NCBI RefSeq assembly: GCF_030815585.1
Contig: NZ_JAUSWY010000001.1
Location: forward strand, 3,658,001-3,722,000
From: Arthrobacter pascens
GTDB taxonomy: Bacteria; Actinomycetota; Actinomycetes; Actinomycetales; Micrococcaceae
Direction of reading: 5' to 3'
Length of the DNA: 64,000 nucleotides
Shown: piece by piece, positions 37,184 to 46,889 of the stretch
Layout of the letters: every line of letters begins with the position of its first letter
Numbering within the stretch: the first letter of the stretch is position 1
Notes under the pieces: model-generated
What the model saw: the letters and a program-made list of their open reading frames with translations, nothing else
Told to the model about the DNA's origin: nothing
Databases searched by the model: none
Translations under genes and position numbers: made by a program

Positions 37184-37211
37184 GAATACTTGTATTCCAA
37201 ATACCGGTATT
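37184..37211. promoter_or_regulatory. Additional palindromes in the hmp promoter
   Basis: GAATACTTGTATTC (37184-37197) and AATACCGGTATT (37200-37211, perfect) follow the NsrR-type site. They share the AATAC half and may be a second weaker site or core-promoter sequence (TTGTATT/TATTCT). Confidence 0.4.
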
Positions 37212-37258
37212 CTCACTGGTCCGGACGAAAGCCCTGGCCCCTTATCTCAGGAGTACTT

Positions 37259-38419
37259 ATGCTCTCGGACAAATCCCGCCCTGTTATTGAGGCAACCCTG
37301 CCGCTCGTCGGTTCACGGATCGGCGCCATCACCCCCAAGTTCTACTCCCGGCTGTTCGCCGCGCACCCGGAGCTGTTGGACGGACTGTTCAGCCGTTCCA
37401 ACCAGCGGTCCGGCAACCAGCAGCAGGCACTGGCCGGAAGCATCGCCGCCTTCGCCACGCATCTGGTGAACAATCCCGGTACTCTTCCGGAGCTGGTCCT
37501 GTCCCGGATCGCCCACAAGCATGCTTCGCTGGGCATTACGGAGCCCCAGTACCAGGTGGTCTATGAGCACCTCTTCGCGGCCATCGCCGAGGACCTCGCC
37601 GACGTCATCACACCGGAAATCGCCGAAGCCTGGACCGAGGTCTACTGGCTTATGGCTGATGCCCTCATCAAGATCGAAAAGGGCCTCTACGCCATTCAGG
37701 CGAACGACAAAATGTGGACCCCGTGGCGGGTCGCTTCCAAGACTTTTGCGGGCACCGGCGCCATGACCTTCACCCTTGAACCCGCGGACGACACCCCCAT
37801 CACCACCGCGCTGCCCGGCCAGTACGTCAGCGTCAAGGTGCAACTCGCGGACGGGCTGCGCCAGGTCCGCCAGTACTCACTGTCCGATGACGCAGGCACC
37901 GGCCGCACCTTCACCACCAAGCTGGACGACGACGGCGAGGTCTCCCCAGTGCTGCACCGCGGCGTCGGAGTCGGTGACATCCTGGAACTCTCCAACCCCT
38001 ACGGCGAGATCACCCTCAAGGACGGCGACGGCCCGGTGGTTCTGGCATCCGCCGGAATCGGCTGCACACCCACGGCGTCCATCCTCCGGTCGCTCGCCGA
38101 GTCAGGTTCCGGGCGCCAGGTGCTGGTGCTTCACGCGGAAAGGACGCTGGACAGCTGGGCGTTGCGAGGCCAGATGACGGACGACGTCGAGCGCCTCGGC
38201 GGTGCCGAACTCAAGCTCTGGCTCGAAGAGCCGCGTGTCGGTTCCCTCGAAGGATTCATGTCCCTGCGCGAGGTGGACCTGCCGGCCGATGCGTCGCTCT
38301 ACCTGTGCGGGCCGCTGCCGTTCATGAAGAGCATCCGCAACGAAGCCATCAATGCCGGCATCCCGGCCACGCGGATCCATTACGAGGTCTTCGGCCCGGA
38401 CATCTGGCTGGCCAGCTGA
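37259..38419 (+). CDS. hmp: Flavohemoglobin, nitric oxide dioxygenase
   Basis: The 386-residue enzyme starts at the ATG 37259 with AGGAG eight bases before; an upstream in-frame ATG at 37175 would run through the operator. The globin domain (residues about 1-140) has the proximal histidine H88 in IAHKHASLGI. The FAD domain shows RQYSLSDDAGTGR and the NAD domain VLASAGIGCTPTASIL. It converts NO plus O2 to nitrate using NAD(P)H. Control by NsrR from the adjacent operator is very likely. Confidence 0.95.
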   Translation: MLSDKSRPVIEATLPLVGSRIGAITPKFYSRLFAAHPELLDGLFSRSNQRSGNQQQALAGSIAAFATHLVNNPGTLPELVLSRIAHKHASLGITEPQYQVVYEHLFAAIAEDLADVITPEIAEAWTEVYWLMADALIKIEKGLYAIQANDKMWTPWRVASKTFAGTGAMTFTLEPADDTPITTALPGQYVSVKVQLADGLRQVRQYSLSDDAGTGRTFTTKLDDDGEVSPVLHRGVGVGDILELSNPYGEITLKDGDGPVVLASAGIGCTPTASILRSLAESGSGRQVLVLHAERTLDSWALRGQMTDDVERLGGAELKLWLEEPRVGSLEGFMSLREVDLPADASLYLCGPLPFMKSIRNEAINAGIPATRIHYEVFGPDIWLAS

Positions 38420-38491
38420 ATTAGCAATCGATTGCTCCGTACGAGCCCTCCTGACAAGTGAAAAGGGCCGGGGGCCCACGCCTGGGCCCAC

Positions 38492-38536
38492 GCTACCGAG
38501 GGGCCCCAATCGAGCTTGCGAGATTGGGGAGGTAGC
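38492..38536. repeat. Intergenic stem-loop with loop GAGCTTGCGA (copy 1)
   Basis: GCTACC/GGTAGC (38492-38497, 38531-38536) and CCCCAATC/GATTGGGG (38504-38511, 38522-38529) form a stem around the loop GAGCTTGCGA. The same or a similar loop recurs at 38555 and 50902. Confidence 0.7.
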
Positions 38537-38545
38537 GGGGAGGGT

Positions 38546-38573
38546 TCCCTGGCCGAACTTGTGAGGCTAGGGA
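38546..38573. repeat. Intergenic stem-loop with related loop GAACTTGTGA (copy 2)
   Basis: TCCCTGGCC (38546-38554) pairs, with one wobble, with GGCTAGGGA (38565-38573). Flanks and stem closely match the element at 50889-50925 (AGGGTTCCCTGGCCGA shared). Confidence 0.7.
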
Positions 38574-38598
38574 GCCGATGGGGACAATCGATGAAAGT

Positions 38599-38648
38599 AC
38601 GACGGCGGCCCCGCACCTTTCTTGCAAAAGGTGCGGGGCCGCCGTCGT
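38599..38648. terminator. Long bidirectional terminator between hmp and pckG
   Basis: Arms 38599-38620 and 38627-38648 pair perfectly over 22 bases, with loop CTTGCA. The convergent position fits a shared terminator. Confidence 0.85.
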
Positions 38649-38668
38649 CGTAAACAGGGCCGTGGGGA

Positions 38669-40495
38669 CTAGCCCAGGCGTGACTTCAGGCTGGCAAGCT
38701 CGGACTGCAGGGCGTCAGGCAGGGAGCCGCCGAAGTTACCGAACCACTCCTCGATGGACGCGAGTTCGGTGGCCCACTCGGCCGGGTCAACCCGGACAGC
38801 TTCCTCAACCTGGGCGGGGGTCATGTCCAGGCCCTTGAGGTCGATGGAATCACCGGTTGGGACGAACCCGATGGGTGTCTCCACGGCGTCAGCCTTGCCC
38901 TCGAGCCGTTCGATGGCCCACTTCAGGACGCGGGCGTTGTCGCCGAATCCGGGCCATGCGAAGCCGCCCTCGGAATTCCGGCGGAACCAGTTGACCAGGA
39001 AGATCTTGGGCAGGCGCTCCGGGTTGGCTTTGGCGGACAGGTTGACCCAGTGGTTCAGGTAATCGCCTGCGTCGTAGCCGATGAAGGGCAGCATGGCCAT
39101 CGGGTCGCGGCGGACCACGCCCACGGCGCCGGCTGCGGCGGCAGTGGTTTCGGAAGACAGCGTGGAACCCATGAAGATGCCGTTGGACCAGCTGCGTGCT
39201 TCGGTGACCAGCGGGATGGTGGTCTTGCGGCGGCCGCCGAACAGGATCGCCGAGAGTTCCACGCCGTCGGGGTTGTTGTACTCCTCAGCCAGCATGTCGA
39301 TCTGGTCGATCGGCGTGCAGAAGCGGGAGTTGGGGTGCGCGGCCGGCTGGTCCGAATCAGGGGTCCAGGAGTTGCCCTGCCAGTCAGTGAGGTGCGCGGG
39401 CACTTCCTCTGTCATGCCCTCCCACCAGACACCGCCGTCGTCGGTCAGCGCCACGTTGGTGAAGATGCTGTGGCCCTTGGCGATGGCGCGCATCGCGTTG
39501 GGGTTGGTGCCCCAGCCGGTGCCCGGTGCCACGCCAAAGAGGCCGGCTTCGGGGTTGACGGCGCGGAGTTCGCCTTCCTTGCCGAAGCGCATCCAGGTGA
39601 TGTCGTCACCCAGGGTCTCCACCTTCCAGCCCTCGATGGTGGGATCGAGCAGCGCGAGGTTGGTCTTGCCGCAGGCCGATGGGAAAGCAGCCGAGACGTA
39701 GTACGTCTTCTGCTCAGGGGACGTGAGCTTCAGGATGAGCATGTGCTCGGCCAGCCAGCCTTCGTCGCGGGCCATGACAGAGGCGATACGCAGGGCGTAG
39801 CATTTCTTGCCCAGCAGCGCGTTTCCGCCGTAGCCGGAGCCGTAGGACCAGATGGAGCGCTCTTCGGGGAAGTGGACAATCCACTTGTCCGGGTTGCACG
39901 GCCACGGCACGTCCGGCTGGCCCGCTTCGAGCGGTGCGCCCAGAGAGTGCAGGGCGGGGACAAAGAAGGCGTTGGTTTCGGTGATGCGGTTCAGGACATC
40001 GGTGCCGATGCGGGCCATGATGCGCATGGAGGCAACAACGTAGGCACTGTCCGTGATCTCCACGCCGAACTTGGGATCCTCGGCGTCGAGGTGGCCCATG
40101 ACGAACGGGATGACATACATGGTGCGGCCGCGCATGGAGCCTGCGAACAGTCCGCGCAGCTTCTCCTTCATTGCCGCCGGGGCCATCCAGTTGTTGGTGA
40201 AGCCGGCGTCGTGCTCCTTCTCGGAGCAGATGAAGGTTTGTTCCTCAACACGCGCAACGTCAGCGGGATCGGAGAATGCGGCGAAGGAGTTGGGGAAGAG
40301 CTCCTGGTTCAGCCGGGTCAGCGTTCCCGCTTCAACGAGTTCGCTGGTGAGGCGTGTATCTTCTTCTTCGGATCCGTCGACCCAGTGGATACGGTCCGGC
40401 TGCGTAAGCTCAGCAACCTCTTCGACCCATGCCAGCAAGGCAGCATGTGTGGTGGGTGCTTTCTCAAGCAGCGGCTTCTGCGCCAGATCGCCCAT
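38669..40495 (-). CDS. pckG: Phosphoenolpyruvate carboxykinase (GTP)
   Basis: The 608-residue enzyme has the GTP-PEPCK kinase loop [15 protein letters not shown], the metal region [21 protein letters not shown] and [20 protein letters not shown]. It converts oxaloacetate plus GTP to PEP, linking the TCA cycle to gluconeogenesis. I chose ATG 40495 (MGDLAQKP) because AAGGGA lies just before it; an ATG eight codons upstream would cover that site. The upstream region carries GGGCCC repeats and a 14-base palindrome. Confidence 0.95.
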   Translation of the reverse strand: MGDLAQKPLLEKAPTTHAALLAWVEEVAELTQPDRIHWVDGSEEEDTRLTSELVEAGTLTRLNQELFPNSFAAFSDPADVARVEEQTFICSEKEHDAGFTNNWMAPAAMKEKLRGLFAGSMRGRTMYVIPFVMGHLDAEDPKFGVEITDSAYVVASMRIMARIGTDVLNRITETNAFFVPALHSLGAPLEAGQPDVPWPCNPDKWIVHFPEERSIWSYGSGYGGNALLGKKCYALRIASVMARDEGWLAEHMLILKLTSPEQKTYYVSAAFPSACGKTNLALLDPTIEGWKVETLGDDITWMRFGKEGELRAVNPEAGLFGVAPGTGWGTNPNAMRAIAKGHSIFTNVALTDDGGVWWEGMTEEVPAHLTDWQGNSWTPDSDQPAAHPNSRFCTPIDQIDMLAEEYNNPDGVELSAILFGGRRKTTIPLVTEARSWSNGIFMGSTLSSETTAAAAGAVGVVRRDPMAMLPFIGYDAGDYLNHWVNLSAKANPERLPKIFLVNWFRRNSEGGFAWPGFGDNARVLKWAIERLEGKADAVETPIGFVPTGDSIDLKGLDMTPAQVEEAVRVDPAEWATELASIEEWFGNFGGSLPDALQSELASLKSRLG

Positions 40496-40657
40496 TGCGG
40501 TTCCCTTCCTCGGGTTCATCGGTGTGTCCTAAATGTTATTTGGCGGGAGGGCCCAATTTCTGGGCCCGCGCTGCACTTTGATGAGCGTTTGCTGCGGAAT
40601 CCGCGTAGATTCAACAAATCGGAGGGAAAACTTAGCCAAATAAGTGACGAAGCTCAC

Positions 40658-40671
40658 CTAGACCGGTCTAG
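40658..40671. promoter_or_regulatory. Perfect 14-base palindrome upstream of pckG and tRNA-Arg
   Basis: CTAGACCGGTCTAG lies 163 bases upstream of the pckG start and about 100 bases before tRNA-Arg. It could be an operator for either; no dedicated regulator is next to it. Confidence 0.4.
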
Positions 40672-40769
40672 TCGGCTAGATTACATACGGTTCGATTTGG
40701 CACTCCGGGCCACCCTCGCGTAAAGTAATTCGAGGTTCAGGGAGAGCGATTCTCCAAGAAACACACGAT

Positions 40770-40843
<74 letters not shown>

Positions 40844-40849
40844 CAGAGA

Positions 40850-40884
40850 AAGGCCCGCAACGGTTCCCCGCTGCGGGCCTTTTG
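40850..40884 (+). terminator. Intrinsic terminator after tRNA-Arg
   Basis: GGCCCGCA at 40852-40859 pairs with TGCGGGCC at 40872-40879, followed by TTTTGCTTT. Confidence 0.8.
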
Positions 40885-40988
40885 CTTTACCCCGCAGCGC
40901 CTGGTGTTTACCCCGGCGGCGCCGGCCGCTGAGCCCGAGCACCGAACACCAGCGCGGCGCCGACCTAATCGAGGCCGCCCGCGGTGGT

Positions 40989-42143
40989 TCAGCGTAACTT
41001 GCTGAAAAACTCCCGGACGTCACCGACGAGCAGGTCTGGGGCCTCCATGGCGGCGAAGTGGCCGCCGCGGCCGAATTCGGACCAGTGCACCACCGTGTGT
41101 TCGAGCTCGACAGTCCGCCGGATCGACACATCCATGGGAAACACCGCAACCCCGGTCGGCACCGCGGAACGCTCACTCGCGCCCCAAGCTCCGGCATGTG
41201 CGGTCTCGTAGTAGCTGTTGGCCGAGGACCCGGCGGTGCCGGTCAGCCAATACAGCATCACGTTGGAGAGCAACAGGTCCAGGTCCACCGCGTCCTCGGG
41301 CAGTTCGGCGGCCGGATCGGTCCACTCCTTGAACTTCTCCACGATCCAGGCCAACTGCCCGATCGGGGAGTCGTGCAGCCCGTGCGCCAGGGTCTGTGGC
41401 CGGGTGATCTGGATCATCGCGTAGCCGGACTGCTCGGTGTGTAGGTACTGCAGGTGCTCCAGCCGCGCCCGCTCGGCCTCGGTCAGCTCCCCCACCTCGC
41501 CGGGGTTGACCTCCGTGAACGCGGAGAGCCCGTTCGCGTGGACGCCGACGACCTTGTCGGGGTTGAGCCGGCCGAGCCCCGGGGAGATGACCGCGCCGGT
41601 GTCCCCGCCCTGCGCGCCGTAGCGGTCGTAGCCAAGCCGTTTCATCAGCTCAGCGAACGCCCTGGTCACCCGGTTGGTGTCCCAGCCGGCGTCGACGGTT
41701 GGTCCGGAGAAGCCGCTGCCGGGGATCGACGGGATCACCAGGTGGAAGGCGTCCGCCGGGTCTCCGCCGTGTGCCCTGGGGTCTGTCAGCGGGCCGATGA
41801 CGTTCAGGAACTCCACAATCGAGCCGGGCCAGCCGTGGGTCATGATCAGCGGCAGCGCGTCCTGCTCCGGCGAGCGTACGTGCAGGAAGTGGAGGTTCTG
41901 TCCATCGATCTCGGTGGTGAACTGCGGGTACTTGTTCAGCTCCCGCTCATAGACGCGCCAGTCGTAGCCATCGCGCCAGTACTCGGCCAGCCCCTTGAGG
42001 TAGCTCACCGGCACCCCGCGGCTCCAGCCGACATCGGGCAGGTCCGCGCCCCACCGGGTCCTGGCGAGCCGGTTCCGAAGGTCATCCAGCTCACCCTGGG
42101 GAATGTCGATGGTGAAGGGCCGGATTTCACTGTTGTTCTCCAT
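40989..42143 (-). CDS. Epoxide hydrolase family protein (EHN domain plus alpha/beta hydrolase)
   Basis: The 384-residue protein has the N-terminal epoxide-hydrolase segment ([35 protein letters not shown]), an oxyanion motif [11 protein letters not shown] and the nucleophile region [17 protein letters not shown], where D in GGDTG is the expected nucleophile. It hydrolyses epoxides to diols in this family. The C-terminal histidine is probably the one in [15 protein letters not shown]. It is divergent from the frameshifted WYL regulator with 62 bases between starts, so that regulator probably controlled it. It is the only intact gene of this block. Confidence 0.9.
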   Translation of the reverse strand: MENNSEIRPFTIDIPQGELDDLRNRLARTRWGADLPDVGWSRGVPVSYLKGLAEYWRDGYDWRVYERELNKYPQFTTEIDGQNLHFLHVRSPEQDALPLIMTHGWPGSIVEFLNVIGPLTDPRAHGGDPADAFHLVIPSIPGSGFSGPTVDAGWDTNRVTRAFAELMKRLGYDRYGAQGGDTGAVISPGLGRLNPDKVVGVHANGLSAFTEVNPGEVGELTEAERARLEHLQYLHTEQSGYAMIQITRPQTLAHGLHDSPIGQLAWIVEKFKEWTDPAAELPEDAVDLDLLLSNVMLYWLTGTAGSSANSYYETAHAGAWGASERSAVPTGVAVFPMDVSIRRTVELEHTVVHWSEFGRGGHFAAMEAPDLLVGDVREFFSKLR

Positions 42144-42205
42144 ACCGTCAACTCTAGGAGCCGGTTAGGTCACCTTCGGTCCTAGGCCAATGGCAGAATC
42201 AAACC

Positions 42206-43154
42206 ATGTGGGAAACCTCTACACGGCTGCTGCGACTACTCTCTCCTGCAGTCGCGACGCGAATGGACCGGCTCCGAACTGGCCGAGCGACTGGACATCA
42301 CGCCTCGCACCGTGCGGCGCGATATCGACCGCCTGCGCGGCCTCGGTTATCCCGTGCTGGCCACGGCGGGCACCGCCGGCTACCGGCTTGGCGCAGGCGC
42401 GGACCTGCCGCCGCTGCTGCTCGACGACGACGAAGCCGTGGCCGTCGCCGTTGGGCTGCGCACGGCCGCCGGCGGTTCGATCACCGGCATCGAGGAGACC
42501 TCAGTGCGGGCCCTGGCCAAGCTCGAACAAGTACTGCCGTCCCGGCTGCGCCACCGGATCAACGCCCTGCAGTCAGTGGTTGTGCCGATGGCCAACACCG
42601 GCCCCACGGTCGACCCGAGCACCCTCACCGCCATCGCCGGAGCGTGCCGCGACTCGCTGCGCCTTCGCTTCGACTACCGCACCCATGACGGAACCAGCAG
42701 CATCCGCACCACCGAGCCGCACCGGCTGGTGCACGCCGGCCGGCGCTGGTACCTCATCGGCTGGGACGTCGACCGCGCGGACTGGCGTACCTACCGCGTG
42801 GATCGTCTCGACCCGCGCACACCCACGGGCCCCCGGTTCACGCCGTGCACCCCGCCAGCCCCCGATATCGGCGGCTACACCTCGCGGGCGATCTCCACGT
42901 CGGCCTACCGCTACCAGGCCCGGTTCACACTGCACGTCAGCGCCGAGACCGCGGCGGAGCGGATCGCGCCCACCACCGGAGTGCTGGAGCCGATCGACGA
43001 GCACCGCTGCACCCTGCGGGCCGGGTCCAACTCGCTGGACGAGTTGGCCATCTACGTGACAACCAAAGGGTTCGACTTCCAGGTGCACGAACCCCCGGAA
43101 CTTGTCGAGCACATCAGGACGCTGGCAGCCCGGCTCACGAGCGCGACGGATTAA
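42206..43154 (+). pseudogene. WYL-domain HTH regulator, frameshifted in a CT repeat
   Basis: The ATG at 42206 opens MWETSTRLLRLLS and then loses frame. The next conserved piece (LQSRREWTGSELAERLDITP, an HTH) continues in another frame from 42246 and runs through the WYL domain to the stop at 43152-43154. The break is in CTCTCTCC at 42239-42246. Adding one CT unit restores a continuous product of about 316 residues. A start at GTG 42312 would save the WYL part (HRLVHAGRRWYLIGWDVDR) but lose the recognition helix. Slippage in a short dinucleotide repeat could be reversible, or it may simply be decay or a sequencing error. Confidence 0.75.
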
Positions 43155-44050
43155 TAGGACCGTGGTCGGCGAGAGATACGCCGATGCTCCGTGTGGGCGA
43201 ACCACGGGTGCGGGCCTTGGGGTTTGTCCAGGTGCGGGCCAGTTCCGAGACCCACGAAGCTATTAGGTCAATCGCGGTTGCGAAGGCGTCGAGGCGCGGA
43301 CGGTTCAGGAACGAGTGACGGGACTCAGGCAGAACATGATGATCGACGTCGACTCCTGTAACCAGGAGCTCGGTCGCGAACTGGTCACCAGATGCCCGCC
43401 TGACCTCCGGGGAAGGCGAAACGGTCAGCAAGCGCGGGCCGTGAGCCCGCATAGTTGAGGTTCACAGCGTCCAGAAGCCATCGGGAATGTGTCAGCCGGC
43501 GGTGGCCACGCACTCGCCGTTGGATCTCGCGCGACCGGGGGTGCGACGAGTGGAAGAAGCCGTACGCAAGAACAATGCCCCGCGGGTTTGGCTCCGCGTC
43601 CAGGGCACGGAGCGTCGCTGCGGAGGCCAGGCACGCCCCGGCGCTTGCCCCACCGAGGATCACCCCTCCAGGGGACTGACTGCTCACACTTCGAAGGGCG
43701 GTCAGCAAGTCTTCTACCGGAAGAGGAAACAGCACCCGGGGCCGCCTTCCTCGCCTGCCAGCCCAACGTAGCCCGGGAAGTGGCGCGAGGCGGTAGTCCA
43801 CCGTGACAACAGGGATCCCTCGTTGACCAAGTGCGCGGGCGACGTCGTGAGCTTCAGGCTGGTCAAGGCCGCCGGCAAAGAAGCCTCCGCCATGCGCCCA
43901 GACCATCGTCGGGGCTGGTGCTGTCGCTTCGCTCTCGAATACCGGTTGATACCAACGGATCGGGACCAGACCGTGCGGCCCGGCCGCTGTTGTATCGAGA
44001 ACCGTTAGTTCATTCACACCAATGAAGGACGCCGCCATGCAATCGACCAT
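43135..44050 (-). pseudogene. Alpha/beta hydrolase (esterase/lipase-like), broken by internal deletion
   Basis: The 5' part (to 43385) encodes the oxyanion motif WAHGGGFFAGGL and the nucleophile GGASAGACLASA of HSL-type hydrolases, then reads FAFPGGQAGIW and stops. The 3' part, in another frame to 43135, begins at RASGDQFATELL and holds the histidine motif LPESRHSFLNRP. Between FAFPGG and RASGD, intact relatives have roughly 20 more residues including the catalytic aspartate, which are missing here. A small out-of-frame deletion therefore removed the aspartate and shifted the frame. The 3' end overlaps the convergent WYL gene by 20 bases. No good ribosome site is seen at ATG 44050. Confidence 0.75.
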
Positions 44051-44104
44051 ATCGTCAACCGCGAGGCGCGGCAGTGTGACATTCTTGTTGGTTTGACTTC
44101 TATT

Positions 44105-44124
44105 TGAACTGACCAGTCAGTTCA
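44105..44124. promoter_or_regulatory. Perfect 20-base TetR-type operator
   Basis: TGAACTGACCAGTCAGTTCA is a perfect 9-2-9 palindrome, 40 bases before the first gene of the unit that ends with a TetR gene. TetR-family sites commonly have this form, so autoregulation of the whole unit is likely. Confidence 0.75.
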
Positions 44125-44163
44125 GTTACGCTGGAAAGAGACATTCCCGGCGAAAGGCTATCT

Positions 44164-44856
44164 TTGCTCTCCGTACAGCAGCTCCACGTGAAAGGACGGC
44201 GGGACGATCTTCTTCCGCCCACCTCACTGCAAGCCAAAAGAGGGGAACTGCTCCTGGTTGCCGGCAACCGGCAGGACCATCGGACAGCACTTGCCCTCAC
44301 GCTCAGCGGCCGCATGAAACCTGCCGGCGGCCACGTGGGCTGGGACACCAGCCCACGGACGAAATTCCTCCGCCTTGCAAGCGCCCTGGTTGATTCCCCA
44401 GGCGTGAATGAACCCGAACAGCATCTGAGCGTTCGCGACCTTGTCACAGAGGACCTCGCCCTGATACCCCGCCGCTACCGGGGAGCACTGCTCAGCGAGC
44501 CGTGGCTCAAAGTCAACAGCTTCGAGGATATCGCGGATCTCTGGACTGAACAGCTTCCGCCGGACCGTCGCATGAAACTCCTCACAGCCCTGGCCCTGGC
44601 CAACCCGCACACCGACCTCCTGGTGGTGGACTCCCCGGACCGGCACAGCGCCCAGCCTTCGGACTGGCTCCCCCGCCTTGAGCAGTTGGCGGACGACGGC
44701 GGCCGGCCGCTCGCCGTCGTGGCCACCGTCGCTGCCCTCCCGCCGTCGTGGAGGGGACCGGCGGCGGTCATTGGCAACTCCGTCCACAGCCCCAACGGCG
44801 CGCCGGCGCTTGCCTCAGATAATGAACTCCGACTCGAAACCGAGGACGCCAAGTGA
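44164..44856 (+). CDS. Degenerate ABC-ATPase-like protein coupled to YhgE/Pip
   Basis: The 230-residue protein starts at TTG 44164 after AAAGG. Its order of elements follows an ABC ATPase: LSVQQLHVKG, then GELLLVAGNRQDHRTALALT at the Walker A site, TDLLVVDSPDRH at the Walker B site and VVATVAALPP at the switch. The Walker A lysine is replaced (GNRQDHRT), the signature is LPPDRRMKL instead of LSGGQ, the Walker B glutamate is serine and the switch histidine is absent. It therefore should not hydrolyse ATP in the usual way. The next gene starts inside its stop (GTGA), so it is probably a structural or regulatory partner of the YhgE/Pip protein. Confidence 0.75.
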   Translation: MLSVQQLHVKGRRDDLLPPTSLQAKRGELLLVAGNRQDHRTALALTLSGRMKPAGGHVGWDTSPRTKFLRLASALVDSPGVNEPEQHLSVRDLVTEDLALIPRRYRGALLSEPWLKVNSFEDIADLWTEQLPPDRRMKLLTALALANPHTDLLVVDSPDRHSAQPSDWLPRLEQLADDGGRPLAVVATVAALPPSWRGPAAVIGNSVHSPNGAPALASDNELRLETEDAK

Positions 44857-46889
44857 CTGTTCTGCGGCTGGCCCGCTCCGAACTCAAGCGCATGACCGGC
44901 GGGCTGCTGCCCAAGCTGACCATCCTGGCCCTGGTCATGGTGCCGCTGCTCTACGGTGCCGTATACCTCTACGCCAACTGGGATCCGTACGACAACCTGG
45001 ACCGGGTCGACGCCGCCCTGGTGGTCGAGGACACGGGAGCCACGTCCAGCGACGGCACCGAACTTCAGGCGGGCACGAAGGTGGCGGACAGCCTGGTGGA
45101 GGGCAACGTCTTCAACTGGAAATCGGTCCCCAGTGCGGAAGAAGCCGACCAGGGGGTCAGCAGCGGCAAGTACGCCTTCGCCCTGAAGATCCCGCAGGAC
45201 TTTTCCACCAACCTGGTCTCGCCCGGCAGCTTCGATTCAGCCACCCAGGCCATGCTGAACGTCACCACCAACGATGCCAACAACTACCTGCTGAGCACCA
45301 TCGTGGACAAACTGACAACCGCGGTGCACACCACCGTGGCCAAGGACGTGGGCGAAGAGACGGCCAACCGGCTGCTCACAGGCTTCGGAACGATCCATGC
45401 GCAGATGCTCAAGGCCGCCGACGGCGCCGGACAACTCGCCGACGGCGTGGCCACGGTCCGGGACGGAACCGTCACCCTGCATCAAGGCACCACCGAACTC
45501 AGCAGCGGCGCGGGCGGGCTGTACGCAGGGCAGCTGAAACTGCGCGACGGCGCCAGTGAGCTTACCGGCGGGGCCAACCAGTTGAGCAGCGGGCTCTCGG
45601 TACTGAAGGACAAGACCGCCACCCTGCCCACCGATTCGCAGACGCTCGCCCACGGGGCGGCCCAGGTGGCTACAGGGAACGCGCAGCTGAACACCAAGGT
45701 CCAGGACGTCGTGGCACAGCTCGACGCCGCCGACCAGGGGCTCCGGACCCGCGTGATCGAATCGAACACCCGGCTGATCGCCTCGGGCGTCCTCACCCAG
45801 GAGCAGGCTGAGAAAGTCCTGGCTGATTTTGACTCAGTTGCCGCCTCCAGCCCGGTGACGGCTGCTAAGACCAGAATCCAGACCGATGCCGCGCAGATCC
45901 AGCAGCTCGCGGACGGTTCCGAGGCCGTGAGTGTGGGCGCGGCCCAGCTCGCCGCGTCCACACCGGCTCTGAAGGACGCCATCGCCCAGGCTTCCAGTGG
46001 CGCTGACCAGCTCCACACGGGGTCGGCCACCCTCGCCACGGGGCAGCAGGCTGCCCTGGACGGTGCCGGGCAGCTGGCGGAAGGGGCTCAGAAGCTCGAC
46101 GCCGGTGCGGGGCGGCTGGAGGCCGGCGCCGGCACCGCTGCGGACGGCTCGCGTACCCTCGCCAACGAAATCGCCAAGGGTGCCGGCCAGGTGCCCAACC
46201 CGGACGACTCGCAGAAAAGCAGCCTCTCCGAGGTGATCGCCGATCCGGTGGCCGTCAGCAATGTTTCGCAGGCCAAGGCAGACTCCTACGGCGCAGGGCT
46301 GGCGCCGTTCTTCCTGACCCTCGCGCTGTGGATCGGTATTTTCATGCTGATCCAGGCCATGCGCCCCATCACCCAGCGGGCGCTGGCGTCGAACGCACCG
46401 GCGTGGAAAATCGCCGTCGGGGGTTGGCTTCCATTCTTTGCGGTGTCAGTGGTGCAGGCCAGCCTGCTCACGCTGGTGGTGAACCTGGGGCTGGGGCTCA
46501 ATCCCGCCCATCCTGTGCTGATGTGGCTCTTTATGCTGGCCGCGGCGATGGCCTTCAGTGCCATCATCCAGGGGATCGTCGCCCTGCTGGGGTCCCCCGG
46601 AAAACTCGTGGTGCTCATCCTGCTGGTGCTGCAGCTGGTCTCCTCCGGCGGCACGTTCCCCTGGCAGACCACTCCTGCGCCCCTGCACGTGGTTCATGAG
46701 GTCCTGCCCATGGGCTACGTGGTCACGGGCATGCGGCACCTCATCTATGGTGCCGACCTGTCCATGATCGCGCCCACGGTCCTGGGCCTGCTGGGCTACA
46801 CCGTGCTGGGCGCCGCCATGTCAACGCTGGCGGTACGGAAACGTAAGTTCTGGACACTGAAGACGCTAAAGCCCGAGATCGCGGTATGA
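44853..46889 (+). CDS. YhgE/Pip domain membrane protein
   Basis: This 678-residue protein has one N-terminal helix (LLPKLTILALVMVPLLYGAV) and a long outer region with repeated short heptad-like units (DGAGQLADGV, SSGAGGLYAG, TGGANQLSSG, EGAQKLDAGAGRLEAGA). Five or so C-terminal helices follow, beginning FFLTLALWIGIFMLIQAM. This is the YhgE/Pip architecture (Lactococcus phage infection protein Pip, YhgE; related membrane parts occur in type VIIb secretion and ABC-2 exporters). The function in actinobacteria is unclear. It overlaps the genes on both sides by four bases. Confidence 0.88.
   Translation: MTVLRLARSELKRMTGGLLPKLTILALVMVPLLYGAVYLYANWDPYDNLDRVDAALVVEDTGATSSDGTELQAGTKVADSLVEGNVFNWKSVPSAEEADQGVSSGKYAFALKIPQDFSTNLVSPGSFDSATQAMLNVTTNDANNYLLSTIVDKLTTAVHTTVAKDVGEETANRLLTGFGTIHAQMLKAADGAGQLADGVATVRDGTVTLHQGTTELSSGAGGLYAGQLKLRDGASELTGGANQLSSGLSVLKDKTATLPTDSQTLAHGAAQVATGNAQLNTKVQDVVAQLDAADQGLRTRVIESNTRLIASGVLTQEQAEKVLADFDSVAASSPVTAAKTRIQTDAAQIQQLADGSEAVSVGAAQLAASTPALKDAIAQASSGADQLHTGSATLATGQQAALDGAGQLAEGAQKLDAGAGRLEAGAGTAADGSRTLANEIAKGAGQVPNPDDSQKSSLSEVIADPVAVSNVSQAKADSYGAGLAPFFLTLALWIGIFMLIQAMRPITQRALASNAPAWKIAVGGWLPFFAVSVVQASLLTLVVNLGLGLNPAHPVLMWLFMLAAAMAFSAIIQGIVALLGSPGKLVVLILLVLQLVSSGGTFPWQTTPAPLHVVHEVLPMGYVVTGMRHLIYGADLSMIAPTVLGLLGYTVLGAAMSTLAVRKRKFWTLKTLKPEIAV

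Noticed and set aside
40496..40519. Longer pckG start (eight codons upstream)
   Set aside because: The AAGGGA ribosome site would lie inside the coding region; the downstream ATG has the right spacing.
39050..40723. Open frame of 557 codons antisense to pckG
   Set aside because: The pckG reading has kinase and metal motifs over its full length; the antisense product has no family features and runs into the promoter region.
42190..43059. Alternative frame starting at ATG 42190 over the WYL gene
   Set aside because: The translation is Pro/Ser/Arg-rich and lacks any domain; the HTH and WYL motifs are in other frames of the same strand.
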